From assembly GCA_963676845.2 (NCBI GenBank), contig CAXXKK010000008.1, positions 1-64,000 on the forward strand: a DNA stretch of 64,000 bases. Reading direction: 5' to 3'. This document shows positions 9,141-17,575 of this stretch, one piece after another. This stretch comes from G963662675 sp963676845. GTDB lineage: Bacteria > Bacteroidota > Bacteroidia > Bacteroidales > Prolixibacteraceae. Within the stretch, counting starts at the first letter, position 1. Every line of letters starts with the position of its first letter. Position numbers and translations under genes: made by a program. The notes beneath the pieces were generated by a model. That model saw only the letters and a list, made by a program, of their open reading frames with translations, was not told the origin of the DNA and did no database searches.

Positions 9141-9965
9141 TTACTCTTTTTTCTGATAAACCCGAACATAACCAATTACCATAGATTGAGGGAAAATACT
9201 TTCGTCAATACCTTCTCTTCCTCCCCAGGTTCCACCCACTGCAACGTTTAATAAAAGATGGTAAGCTTCGGTGAAGGGAAAATCGCCGGAATTGTCGTAT
9301 TTATTTTTGAAGGTGAAAAAATTCTCATCATCTACAAATGTTTTAATATAATCCGGTGTCCATTCCATCGCATATACGTGAAAATCAGTATAACAATCTT
9401 CAACTATAATGGTGTCTGGTTCATGCGATTTCATTTTCTCTTCATTTAATTTTGTATGAAGAACCGATAAGATGGTATGGGGCATGTATCCAACACTTTC
9501 CATGATATCAATTTCACCATTTGAAGGATATTGTTCGTATTCGTAATTAGATGGCAGCATCCATATCGCCGGCCATGTTCCTCTTCCTTCAGGAAGTTTG
9601 GCTTTTACTTCAATACGTCCGTACAGCCAATCTCCTTTGCCTTTTGTAACAAGTCTTGCGGAAGTATAATCTTTACCTTCTATTTCTTCCCTGATGGCGG
9701 TAATAAATAATTTGCCTTTTTTCACTTCAGCATTGTCTTTATCCTTGGATGTGTAATACTGTTCTTCATTATTTCCCCAATTCCATGAATTCCCTTCAAC
9801 ATCATAATTCCACTTGGAAGAATCCGGTAATCCTTTGTAATTGAATTCATCGTGCCAGACTAAAGAATATTTTTCATTGTTAATCTTTTTTACCCGGGTT
9901 AAACTGGAGCAGGAAGACATGAGAAAAATGGCAAGGATAAAAGCTATTGGAAATAGTTTCTTCAT
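9141..9965 (-). CDS. GH16 beta-glucanase (laminarinase-like) lipoprotein
   Basis: 274 residues. Lipoprotein signal with lipobox LMSSC (Cys19). The GH16 jelly-roll follows: LVWHDEFNYKGLPDSSKWNYD, then the active-site motif GEIDIMES (~161, the E-x-D-x-x-E catalytic signature with nucleophile and acid/base Glu), then HVYAMEWTPDYI and a C-terminal MVIGYVRVYQK strand. The family cleaves internal beta-1,3 or beta-1,3/1,4 glucans such as laminarin. It is a lone gene, not next to SusC/SusD homologues. Start supported by the signal peptide. Confidence 0.88.
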   Translation of the reverse strand: MKKLFPIAFILAIFLMSSCSSLTRVKKINNEKYSLVWHDEFNYKGLPDSSKWNYDVEGNSWNWGNNEEQYYTSKDKDNAEVKKGKLFITAIREEIEGKDYTSARLVTKGKGDWLYGRIEVKAKLPEGRGTWPAIWMLPSNYEYEQYPSNGEIDIMESVGYMPHTILSVLHTKLNEEKMKSHEPDTIIVEDCYTDFHVYAMEWTPDYIKTFVDDENFFTFKNKYDNSGDFPFTEAYHLLLNVAVGGTWGGREGIDESIFPQSMVIGYVRVYQKKE

Positions 9966-10081
9966 TATTTTTTAGAGAATTGTATAAATCTTGAAAAAGT
10001 AGAACAATATGAAGAAAGTAAAAGTTTATTGTTTCTCTAATTTGAGTAATTAAACTTTATGGAATGTCTGAATCTTATGTT

Positions 10082-10089
10082 TATTTTTG
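10082..10089 (+). promoter_or_regulatory. Bacteroidetes -7 box upstream of mtnN
   Basis: TATTTTTG matches the TAnnTTTG -7 consensus. It ends 13 bp before the ATG at 10103, so the transcript would have almost no leader; an internal ATG at 10112 is an alternative start. No clear -33 TTG at the usual spacing was found. Confidence 0.45.
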
Positions 10090-10102
10090 TCTGAAATAAA
10101 AA

Positions 10103-10849
10103 ATGAAAATAATGAGAACAGGCTTAATTGGAGCAATGCAGGAAGAAATTCTTCTTCTAAAAGATGATATTGAAAATCTTAAAGTTGAAACTGTTGGCTC
10201 AAGGGATTTTTATTCAGGAACGATAAATGGGAATGAAGTTGTTTTGGCATTATCCGGTTGGGGAAAAGTGGCGGCAGCATCAACAGCTACAAGTTTGTTA
10301 AATCTGTATAAGGTTGATAGGCTTGTTTTTATTGGCCTTTCAGGTTCCCTGCATTCGCACTTAAATATCGGCGATATTGTTGTTGGCGATAAGCTTGTTC
10401 AGCACGATGTGGACTTGTCTTATTTGGTCGATTTCCCCGATGTGAAGCCTCCGTTTTGGAAGGAATTTCAATTCACTATGTCACAGGAGGCCGTTCAGCA
10501 TTCATTAGAAGCTGTTGAAAAGTTTACCCAAAATCTAAAGGCAGGAAAATATCCTAAAATAGGAGAGGAATATGATCCTCAAGTTTATGTTGGCCCAATT
10601 GGTACGGGAGATCAGTTCGTTGCATCTCCGGAGGGAAAAGACCGCATTAGCAGTCGTTATCCCGAGGTTTTGTGTACAGAGATGGAAGGAGCAGCTATTG
10701 CTCAGGTTGCAGCAGATTATGAAGTTCCTTGTACCGTAATTCGTATCATCTCAGATAAAGCAGATGATAATGCGCATCAAGCTTTTGTGAAGTTCCTGTT
10801 TGAGAATATCAGCCATATTTCTGTTGAAATAGCAAAGCTGCTTTTTTAA
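10103..10849 (+). CDS. mtnN: 5'-methylthioadenosine/S-adenosylhomocysteine nucleosidase
   Basis: 248 residues. Purine nucleoside phosphorylase-like fold: IGAMQEEILLL at the N-terminus, LSGWGKVAAASTATSLL (~50), FIGLSGSLHSHLNIGDIVVGD (~75) and the late block CTEMEGAAIAQVAADYEVPC (~193), whose Met-Glu contacts the ribose, followed by RIISDKADDNA with the catalytic Asp. It cleaves MTA and SAH to free adenine, recycling methylation and polyamine by-products. The protein is slightly longer than E. coli MtnN through an insert near 135-165. The start could also be the ATG at 10112, directly before RTGLIGAM. Confidence 0.88.
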   Translation: MKIMRTGLIGAMQEEILLLKDDIENLKVETVGSRDFYSGTINGNEVVLALSGWGKVAAASTATSLLNLYKVDRLVFIGLSGSLHSHLNIGDIVVGDKLVQHDVDLSYLVDFPDVKPPFWKEFQFTMSQEAVQHSLEAVEKFTQNLKAGKYPKIGEEYDPQVYVGPIGTGDQFVASPEGKDRISSRYPEVLCTEMEGAAIAQVAADYEVPCTVIRIISDKADDNAHQAFVKFLFENISHISVEIAKLLF

Positions 10850-10883
10850 GAGCCAGAAATATAGAAACAAGAACCATAACTAA

Positions 10884-10907
10884 GTTGAGGGAATGACAGC
10901 CCTCAAC
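10884..10907. terminator. Weak hairpin between convergent genes
   Basis: 8-bp stem GTTGAGGG / CCCTCAAC with an 8-nt loop just before the stop of the split-Soret-like gene. It has no clear T-run, so function as a terminator is uncertain. Confidence 0.4.
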
Positions 10908-10912
10908 CCGAA

Positions 10913-11743
10913 TTACTCCATTAATTTATAATGAATATCAGCAAATACCTGATGTGCCACTGATTCTGTATGACAAGGTTCGCAACTCATTTTTGCGGAA
11001 ACATTGGTAACTTTTCCTTCACTACCGTGACAAGAAATGCAGGTGTTTACTGTTTCATCTGCATTGGTATTGGTCATATAATTGTTGGCTAAAACATCAT
11101 TGAGAATCATTGTAATTTTTTTAGCAACATCACTGCTGAGTCTTCGGCATCTCTCTTTTCTTTCGCTGCTACTAACAGCGTACCCTGAGGTAGCACACCA
11201 ATTGGTGTTGGAGGCATGGCATAAAACCGACCCTGCAACACTTTGTTCAGGAGTATATTCAGACTCCGTATTTTGAGGGATATATTGAGGCAATGATTCT
11301 TGCTCATACCAATGGAATAAATCAGCAATGATTGTGTCCCGGATACTTTTATCCGTGATTAAAAGTCCAAGAACGGCAGCAGCACCATTTAATGTTCCGC
11401 AAGTTGTACCATATCCACCGATACCACCATGCCCGTATTTAAACATCTGAGTTGGGAATGAAGTATAAGGTTCGCCAATAAGTTCGCTTAATTGTGATAG
11501 TACACTTTTTGCTGTGGCATACATACAGCTTCCTTCAGGATAATAATCGTAAGCCAGTTTGGCTGAAACTTCAGGGTCAAGTTTTAGGTAAGTCCAGCTG
11601 GGTTCTGTTTCTGTATAATCAAGTTTGCTGGCTTCATTATTGAATTCAATTTCAGGTTTAAATGCATTGGCTAAAGTAAGGGCACCAACTCCACCTAAGG
11701 CAAAAATACCGGTGGCTGTTTTCATCGCTTTTCTTCTATCCAT
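10913..11743 (-). CDS. C_GCAxxG_C_C / split-Soret cytochrome c-like dihaem protein
   Basis: 276 residues. The N-terminus (MDRRKAMKTATGIFALGGVG) resembles a twin-arginine or Sec signal, so the protein is likely periplasmic. A Cys-rich C_GCAxxG_C_C-type region follows (EGSCMYATAKS ~70, GGIGGYGTTCGTLNGAAA ~108, then LCHASNTNWC and ERCRRL). Two CxxCH haem-c sites lie near the C-terminus: CISCH (~235) and CEPCH (~255). This order resembles split-Soret cytochrome c of sulphate reducers. A periplasmic redox role is likely; partners are not encoded nearby. The leading Arg-Arg is at residues 3-4. Confidence 0.75.
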   Translation of the reverse strand: MDRRKAMKTATGIFALGGVGALTLANAFKPEIEFNNEASKLDYTETEPSWTYLKLDPEVSAKLAYDYYPEGSCMYATAKSVLSQLSELIGEPYTSFPTQMFKYGHGGIGGYGTTCGTLNGAAAVLGLLITDKSIRDTIIADLFHWYEQESLPQYIPQNTESEYTPEQSVAGSVLCHASNTNWCATSGYAVSSSERKERCRRLSSDVAKKITMILNDVLANNYMTNTNADETVNTCISCHGSEGKVTNVSAKMSCEPCHTESVAHQVFADIHYKLME

Positions 11744-11928
11744 GGTATAGGTTTATCTGTTTTTTCATAAATGACAAGGCTTCCTATTTTGTGTAGGAAA
11801 ACCAGCTTGGTTTTAGAGTGACTGAAGATACATTTTTCTTTTAAGAAGATTTTTCTTGTGATCTTATTTTATTTTTTTGATAAAATAAAAGTAAAGAATT
11901 GCCTAAAAATGCTTTTTTAATCGATGAA

Positions 11929-14589
11929 TTACAGGGAGTAACTAAGTCCGATTCGAAAGGTTTGTCCATTTCCCATAAAAACAGAATTTTGATAAACACT
12001 TTTTCCTGTATAATTGGTAAAAATCTGGTTTATATACTCATTGTTTTGCAGGTTCTGAAAGTCTGCCGAGAAATGAATGGTATGTCCTCTCGAGGTTTCA
12101 TGAAAATAACTAGCGCCAAATCCCATTCGGTTAAACCAGGAGGTTTTAAATTGTGTTGGGTATTCAGGAAGATCGGTATAGTTTATTAAAGCAGGTGTAT
12201 ACATATTTTCAGCTCTGTAATAACTTAAATTGAAAAAGAGACCTTTCATCATTCTCATTTCAGCTTTAACGTAATAGCTCATTTGCGGAGCATTGCCTAC
12301 TTTAAATCCTTTCATATCAACGAATTTTTTATAAAGTAGATTATTTTCGTTGTCATATATTTTTGCTGTAGCATTGGTAAAGTATTCCCAGTTTCCAAAA
12401 GAACCGCTGGCATATAACGTAAACCTTCTGAGGAAAGATATTTGTCCACTAAATTCACCTCCATAGTGGAGTTGATCCGTATTGAATATATAAGCAAAAT
12501 TATCAGGATTACTAAGATTATTTCGCTGAATCCATCCCTGATCTTCCAGGTAAGAAGCATATCCTTTCAGAGCCAGATAAACTCTTCCGCCGGAAATAAC
12601 ATAGGCAAGCTCAGCAGTTGATAAGGTTTTCATTTTAGCATCATTATTTATTCCATTATTTGTTCCTGGAAATACTTCGTAAAAGTTGGGTTGGGCAGTA
12701 GAAATGGCGGCATTAATTCGTACTGAATGATGATCGTGTAAAAGATAGGTATAACCAGTTGTTGCCCTAAACGTTGGCTGATTGACTTTCTCCGAAGATT
12801 GAAGTTCGCTGTCATTTGTGTATGAAAAGAGATCTTTTCGTTTTAATATCCTCACAGATGCAGCAGCTTCTGCATATAAGTAGCTACGGCCTCCTGTTTT
12901 TTCAATTTTTGCTGAAGCCCCGGCGTTCATAATTGAAGCTCTGTAGTTAAAACCAATCTTATCGGCATCATTCAGTTTGGGGAGAAAAGATGGTTTTAAC
13001 AAGTTTGTTACTTCAATTCCTCCAGGTGTATTCTGATCGGCATAAGAAATATATCCATCGGCTCCGTAAAGATCAATAACTGTTTCAAAGTGATCTGCCT
13101 GGTAGTTTTCGACATCTATACTAACCTGAAATTTACTTTTCTTATTGATGTTGTGGATTAACTGTGATTGAAATCCATAACGAATTGATTTTTGGGCGTG
13201 TCCAAGTATAGAAAAACCTTCATCTTTAGAATTTATAAATTGATTGTTTGAAACAATTCTGGCAGAGCCTAATTCAGAGACAGAATTACCTGAATTCCAG
13301 CTATAATAGTCATCAAGTAATGGTTGATCCAGAGTATCAGTGGGAAGTTGCAGCGCATCAACACCATTAATTTCCCCATCAGGATAGCTCTCGACAGAAT
13401 TATTCAGTTCTGCATATATCTGACTAACAATCCTTGTGTTAACCCGAGCATGCCAATTGTGAGTAAGTATTGCCATGGGGTTAATTCCAAAAGATTGATT
13501 TAAACTGGTTGGAGTATTATTTAGTAATCCCCATGATTGGTTGTAATTAAATCCCTGAACACTATAAGTATGATTTTCAGTTGGGTTTTTTCTTTGGTCA
13601 CTTTGCCAGGTTTTCATTATACCTGTAAGAATAAAGCTGTGCATGTGATTTATCTCTTTATATAAGTTGAGATAGGCACCATAAGATTCAAATCCGGTTT
13701 CTTCTACAAAGCCATCACCTGAAGCTCTGTCAATTTTTAATGTTGAAGCAAAATTCTTTTTATTGAGGCCGGAATATGCTGTTACTGCTCCTTTCATAAA
13801 ATTGTAGTTTCCCATATTGGCAGAAACCTTTGCTCCTGCTTTGTCATAAGGCATGAATGGAAGGATGTTTATTAAAGCACCGTAGCCTATATCACTTCTA
13901 TTACTTGATGCTTGTCCTGTTTGAAGTTGAACTAAGCCTGCCCAGTCTGACATGCCTGTATAGAGGGATGTATTCATATTTCCCGTTTCCGGATCATTCA
14001 TTTTTATGCCATTGAATAAGACCGTAGTTTGACTTGCATTAAATCCTCTGAATTTTAATTCGGAGCTTCCATAATAGCTTCCATTTTCAATTAGGTAGGC
14101 AGATGGTTCTCCTAAAAAAAGTTCGTTAAAATTGGTTGATCCGGATTGATCCAGAAGATCAGGCACGGAGTAACTTTCTGATGCTTTAGGAAATTGAAGA
14201 ACATTAATTAAAGCGGCAGTTCGCCGTTGTTCGGGGCGTCCAACATATTTAGGTGCTAAGCGAACAGCTCCCATCGGGGTAAAAATATCATCATATCCTG
14301 ACACATTGTAATATTCACTATATATTCCGGGATAAATGGCTTCTATTTCATAAGTATAAGCAGGAAGTTTCATCTTAAACTTTCCTTCCCGGTTTGTTAC
14401 GGTGTATGCACTTGTCCCTCTGATTTGCACAATTGCCCGGTCTAAGGGTTCTCCAAATTCTTCATCGGTTACCTGACCTGTAATGAGAGACTGAGCTGTA
14501 ACATTAGAAATCTGAAATGAAAGTGAAATAAAAACAAGAAGGAGTATTTTTTTGAGAATAGAATTATTGTATAATTTTTTCGATTTCAT
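11929..14589 (-). CDS. TonB-dependent outer-membrane receptor
   Basis: 886 residues: signal peptide (~1-32), carboxypeptidase-like regulatory domain (about 33-110, LITGQVTDEEFGEPLDRA), plug domain (about 135-255, with LKFRGFNASQTTVLFNGIKM) and a 22-strand-type beta barrel to the C-terminus (RIGLSYSL). Such receptors import siderophores, vitamins or oligosaccharides with TonB energy. No SusD, transporter or enzyme gene adjoins it, so the ligand is unknown. The divergent neighbour is a MATE exporter 466 bp away. A 9-bp inverted repeat at 14703-14723 in the shared intergenic region may be an operator. Confidence 0.88.
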   Translation of the reverse strand: MKSKKLYNNSILKKILLLVFISLSFQISNVTAQSLITGQVTDEEFGEPLDRAIVQIRGTSAYTVTNREGKFKMKLPAYTYEIEAIYPGIYSEYYNVSGYDDIFTPMGAVRLAPKYVGRPEQRRTAALINVLQFPKASESYSVPDLLDQSGSTNFNELFLGEPSAYLIENGSYYGSSELKFRGFNASQTTVLFNGIKMNDPETGNMNTSLYTGMSDWAGLVQLQTGQASSNRSDIGYGALINILPFMPYDKAGAKVSANMGNYNFMKGAVTAYSGLNKKNFASTLKIDRASGDGFVEETGFESYGAYLNLYKEINHMHSFILTGIMKTWQSDQRKNPTENHTYSVQGFNYNQSWGLLNNTPTSLNQSFGINPMAILTHNWHARVNTRIVSQIYAELNNSVESYPDGEINGVDALQLPTDTLDQPLLDDYYSWNSGNSVSELGSARIVSNNQFINSKDEGFSILGHAQKSIRYGFQSQLIHNINKKSKFQVSIDVENYQADHFETVIDLYGADGYISYADQNTPGGIEVTNLLKPSFLPKLNDADKIGFNYRASIMNAGASAKIEKTGGRSYLYAEAAASVRILKRKDLFSYTNDSELQSSEKVNQPTFRATTGYTYLLHDHHSVRINAAISTAQPNFYEVFPGTNNGINNDAKMKTLSTAELAYVISGGRVYLALKGYASYLEDQGWIQRNNLSNPDNFAYIFNTDQLHYGGEFSGQISFLRRFTLYASGSFGNWEYFTNATAKIYDNENNLLYKKFVDMKGFKVGNAPQMSYYVKAEMRMMKGLFFNLSYYRAENMYTPALINYTDLPEYPTQFKTSWFNRMGFGASYFHETSRGHTIHFSADFQNLQNNEYINQIFTNYTGKSVYQNSVFMGNGQTFRIGLSYSL

Positions 14590-14702
14590 GGCTTTGCAAT
14601 CTTTAAGTGTAAAACTACAAATGAGAAACGACTAATAAGAATGAAGAAGTATAAATGTGACAGAAAATAAGTTCGCAAAATCGAGATTTTGGCACGAAAG
14701 TT

Positions 14703-14723
14703 GATTGTTAATGTTTAACAATC
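14703..14723. promoter_or_regulatory. Perfect inverted repeat, candidate operator
   Basis: GATTGTTAA, three bases, TTAACAATC: a perfect 9-bp dyad, 114 bp upstream of the TonB receptor ATG and about 140 bp upstream of the MATE promoter. It has no T-run, so an operator is more likely than a terminator. Confidence 0.4.
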
Positions 14724-14791
14724 TGCTCCAAAGCCATAAACAGAAAACAATAAAAAAGCAGATTATAGTTTAGTTTAAGAGAAAAGGTTAA

Positions 14792-14825
14792 AAGAAAAGA
14801 GCAGTCGAAAGGTTGCTCTTTTCTT
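14792..14825. terminator. Bidirectional terminator-like hairpin in a divergent intergenic region
   Basis: Perfect 12-bp stem AAGAAAAGAGCA / TGCTCTTTTCTT with a 10-nt loop containing a CGAAAG turn. T-rich on both strands. No annotated gene transcribes into it from either side, which implies an unannotated short transcript or an attenuator. Confidence 0.55.
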
Positions 14826-14863
14826 CTGTTTGGATAAAACATTATTTTTAAAAAATTTAAAAC

Positions 14864-14895
14864 TTGTTTTGTAAGAAAAATAAGTTGTAATTTTG
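14864..14895 (+). promoter_or_regulatory. Promoter of the MATE exporter gene
   Basis: -33 TTG (14864-14866) and -7 TAATTTTG (14888-14895) with 21 bp between, matching the Bacteroidetes consensus. It gives a 5' leader of about 155 nt before the ATG at 15056. Confidence 0.6.
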
Positions 14896-14899
14896 TTGC

Positions 14900-15055
14900 T
14901 CAACAAAGAGGAGACCTATCATGAATATTAATTTACCCCAAACGGTCTTTATTAATCTGACCATCTGCTAAAAGTTTGCCCAGGCTGCAAATGGCATACA
15001 ACCCTTTTTGTTTTTTATTCATTACACTTTTATCCTTATTAAATCATTTTAAATC
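14900..15055 (+). other. Structured 5' leader of the MATE gene, class unknown
   Basis: About 155 nt between the predicted start and the MATE ATG. It contains a short ORF after GAGGAG (ATG at 14921, 16 codons, ending TGCTAA), facing ATTAAT boxes, and a stem TTTGC / GCAAA near 14977-14994 followed by a T-rich run near 15005-15017. I could not match it to any riboswitch class I know. It may be a leader-peptide attenuator or a riboswitch. Confidence 0.35.
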
Positions 15056-16492
15056 ATGTCTTTAAAAAAGTTGATTTTGTCTTTGGGCAAATTGAAAACA
15101 ATATCTATAAAATCACTTTGGGCTGATATTAAAGAGGCAATTTCCGGAAGTGACAGGGATTTCACAAATACCAGCTTGGGGAAAGCAATCTTTTTACTTT
15201 CAATCCCTATGATCCTGGAAATGGCAATGGAATCAGTTTTTGCTGTGGTTGACATTTTTTATGTTTCCAGGCTGGGTGCAGATGCTGTAGCAATTGTTGG
15301 AATTACAGAGTCGGTAATTACCATTGTTTATGCAATTGGGATTGGGCTAAGCACGGCTACTACAGCATTAGTTTCTCGTCGTATTGGAGAAAAGGATCCT
15401 GCAAAGGCTGGTAATGCTGCTTTTCAGGCAATTATGGTGGGACTTATATTTTCTGTTCTTATAGCAATTCCCGGATTTTTATATGGAAAAGAATTTTTAA
15501 TGTTGATGGGGGCAGATGAAAACATGGCGAGCGGTGGTTTTCATTACCCAATGATCATGTTTGGCGGGAATCTGGTGATTATGCTCTTGTTCATTATTAA
15601 TGCGGTATTCCGCAGTTCTGGTGATGCTGCCATTTCTATGCGTGTGTTGTGGATGGCTAATATCATTAATTTGATTTTGGATCCAATTTTGATTTTTGGT
15701 TTTGGACCAATTCCTGAGCTGGGTTTAAAAGGTGCTGCTATTGCTACAACAACCGGAAGGGGATTGGCTGTTTGTTATCAGTTTTACCTATTGTTTAGAG
15801 GCAAACGACGGATTCATCTGGATATACGAAAATTGAATGTTAGGCTGAAAGTAATGGTTAAGCTTTTGAAACTTTCGGTAGGAGGGATTTTTCAATATCT
15901 GATTGCCACATCAAGCTGGATTATTCTTGTTCGTCTGGTTTCTGAGTTGGGTGCCGATGTTTTGGCAGGGTATACGATTGCTATCCGGATTATTGTTTTT
16001 GCATTGTTGCCTTCGTGGGGAATGTCAAATGCTGCAGCAACTTTGGTGGGACAAAACCTAGGAGCAAAATTGCCGGATCGTGCAGAAAAGTCAATCTGGA
16101 TAACCGGGATTGCCAATATCATAATGATGGCTATTATCGGTTTTGTTGTTTTAATGATTCCTGACACGCTGGTTCGTTTATTTATTACCGATGTTGCTGT
16201 GGTAGAAAGTGGTGTTACCACCATAAAATGGTTAGGCTCGGGACTAGTATTCTATGCTTTTGGAATGGTTGTGGTACAGGGTTTTAATGGTAGTGGGGAT
16301 ACATTGACTCCAACGAAAATTAATTTTCTGTGTTTTTGGCTAATCGAAATTCCATTGGCTTATTTACTGACAATGACTTTTAATATGGGAATTGCCGGGA
16401 TTTGTATGTCCATTATTTTTGCAGAGTCATTACTGACTATTATTGGCACGATTGTTTTTAGGCGGGGAAAATGGAAATTACGTGAAGTCTAG
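15056..16492 (+). CDS. MATE family multidrug/Na+ antiporter
   Basis: 478 residues, about 12 membrane segments. The MatE domains begin at GKAIFLLSIPMILEMAMESVFAVVDIF-type sequence (~42), with the typical TATTALVSRRIGEKD (~105) and the second-half repeat ISTATLVGQN-like block AAATLVGQNLGA (~323). The family exports drugs, cationic compounds or metabolites in exchange for Na+ or H+. The first ~40 residues are a soluble, basic extension before TM1. It has its own promoter with a long leader (14864-15055), suggesting post-initiation control. Substrate unknown. Confidence 0.9.
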   Translation: MSLKKLILSLGKLKTISIKSLWADIKEAISGSDRDFTNTSLGKAIFLLSIPMILEMAMESVFAVVDIFYVSRLGADAVAIVGITESVITIVYAIGIGLSTATTALVSRRIGEKDPAKAGNAAFQAIMVGLIFSVLIAIPGFLYGKEFLMLMGADENMASGGFHYPMIMFGGNLVIMLLFIINAVFRSSGDAAISMRVLWMANIINLILDPILIFGFGPIPELGLKGAAIATTTGRGLAVCYQFYLLFRGKRRIHLDIRKLNVRLKVMVKLLKLSVGGIFQYLIATSSWIILVRLVSELGADVLAGYTIAIRIIVFALLPSWGMSNAAATLVGQNLGAKLPDRAEKSIWITGIANIIMMAIIGFVVLMIPDTLVRLFITDVAVVESGVTTIKWLGSGLVFYAFGMVVVQGFNGSGDTLTPTKINFLCFWLIEIPLAYLLTMTFNMGIAGICMSIIFAESLLTIIGTIVFRRGKWKLREV

Positions 16493-16493
16493 G

Positions 16494-16531
16494 AAATTGA
16501 AAGCCTCAATAGAAATTAGGGCTTTCAATTT
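16494..16531. terminator. Hairpin between convergent MATE and haem-binding genes
   Basis: Perfect 12-bp stem AAATTGAAAGCC / GGCTTTCAATTT directly after the MATE stop codon and 8 bp from the end of the convergent gene. Probable bidirectional terminator. Confidence 0.7.
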
Positions 16532-16538
16532 ATATCCT

Positions 16539-17009
16539 TTAGTTAAAACTGCGGATTAAAATTTCCTGACTAAGTTGCTCTGTCCATTCCTTAATTTCTG
16601 CAATTTGTTCGTCGGTGAGTTTTGCATCCCGGTGAACGGCAGTATAAGATTTAAGAGGCATCAATTCTCTTTCAACCTCAGATTTAATACCCTCTAGTGC
16701 ACTGATTTGATCTAATGCTTCAAGTTGACCCCATTCCGAAAGGTTTAACTCTGCTTTCCCTTCAGCAATGTGGTGATTAACCATCCACGATGCAGGAGCA
16801 ATTTGATGATACCAATGATAATTTGTTTGGTTTGAATGACAATCCAAACATGAATTCGTAAGTATTGACTGTATCGATTCAGGCAAATTTTCTTGTTCAA
16901 GAATATGATCAGCTGTAATTTCTTCCTGATTTTTTTCAGGTTGAAAAAATTGCAAAACGATGATCAGAGCCAGAAAAACAAAGATTAGTAAACGAAGAAA
17001 TTTACGCAT
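16539..17009 (-). CDS. Haem-binding domain protein (periplasmic, c-type)
   Basis: 156 residues: N-terminal membrane anchor or signal (MRKFLRLLIFVFLALIIVLQ), one CxxCH haem-c motif (CLDCH, ~58) and the YHWYHQIAPASWMVNHHIAEG block (~68) that defines the haem-binding domain family PF14376. The final third (LTDEQIAEIKEWTEQLSQE) is the cytochrome-like C-terminal helix. Likely a periplasmic electron carrier or haem-stress protein. It follows a second CxxCH protein by 27 bp on the same strand, so the two are co-transcribed. Confidence 0.85.
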   Translation of the reverse strand: MRKFLRLLIFVFLALIIVLQFFQPEKNQEEITADHILEQENLPESIQSILTNSCLDCHSNQTNYHWYHQIAPASWMVNHHIAEGKAELNLSEWGQLEALDQISALEGIKSEVERELMPLKSYTAVHRDAKLTDEQIAEIKEWTEQLSQEILIRSFN

Positions 17010-17036
17010 AGTGAATATTCTTCAGGTTAAAACTTA

Positions 17037-17429
17037 TTATTCACTTGTTAAAGACTCAATTTCACCTTTTACCCACTCTGTCAGCAATGTAATATCTTCG
17101 TCAGAAAGTGCTTTGTCCGGAGAATTTTCAACAAAGCGTTGAGGTGGCATTTTCTTTTCTTCCACTTCTTTACTAATGTTATTTAGCTTTACGAGTTTCT
17201 GAACCATTGGGAGATCATCCAATTCATCAAAATTTAAATCCATTACAGCATGTTCATTTGTTGCTTCAGAATTGTGGCATTGAAAACATGAGTTGTCAAT
17301 AATTGCTTTTACATCGTCGGTCATTTTTATTGGACCATCTGGAGGATTTTGTTTTTCAGCGGCAGTTGATACAAACGATACCACTAGCAGTAAAACGAAT
17401 AAGCTGAAAATGAATTTAATACTTTTCAT
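17037..17429 (-). CDS. Small monohaem cytochrome c-like protein
   Basis: 130 residues: signal peptide (about 1-24, ending VSTAAE), one CxxCH motif (CFQCH, ~49), a Met-Pro-Pro segment (KKMPPQRF, ~98) and the closing LSDEDITLLTEWVKGEIESL helix. It shares its layout (DDVKAIIDNSCFQCH, then a C-terminal L-x-D-E-D-I helix) with the haem-binding protein 27 bp downstream, so it is probably a diverged duplicate. Likely periplasmic electron transfer; partner unknown. Confidence 0.8.
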   Translation of the reverse strand: MKSIKFIFSLFVLLLVVSFVSTAAEKQNPPDGPIKMTDDVKAIIDNSCFQCHNSEATNEHAVMDLNFDELDDLPMVQKLVKLNNISKEVEEKKMPPQRFVENSPDKALSDEDITLLTEWVKGEIESLTSE

Positions 17430-17524
17430 AAGGCAATTTTTTGTTTTAAGTTATTAAATCCATAAACGTATTGTTTTTGCTTTTGTTCCGATAAAATTTG
17501 CAAATAATTCTTAATGCAAAAAAA

Positions 17525-17549
17525 TACCCCTTGGTTTGTCCAAAGGGTA
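17525..17549 (-). terminator. Terminator of the M3 peptidase gene
   Basis: 10-bp stem (TACCCCTTGG / CCAAAGGGTA, one mismatch); on the minus strand it is followed by a run of seven T. It lies 26 bp after the peptidase stop. Confidence 0.8.
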
Positions 17550-17575
17550 AGAATAATATAAATGGAAATTATAAC

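Noticed and set aside
11899..12189. 96-codon plus-strand ORF over the TonB receptor 3' end
   Set aside because: Antisense to a well-supported receptor gene, with no signal or family features: a shadow ORF.
14900..15055. TPP, guanidine or preQ1 riboswitch before the MATE gene
   Set aside because: None of the conserved cores of these classes could be found by eye. Listed only as an unknown structured leader.
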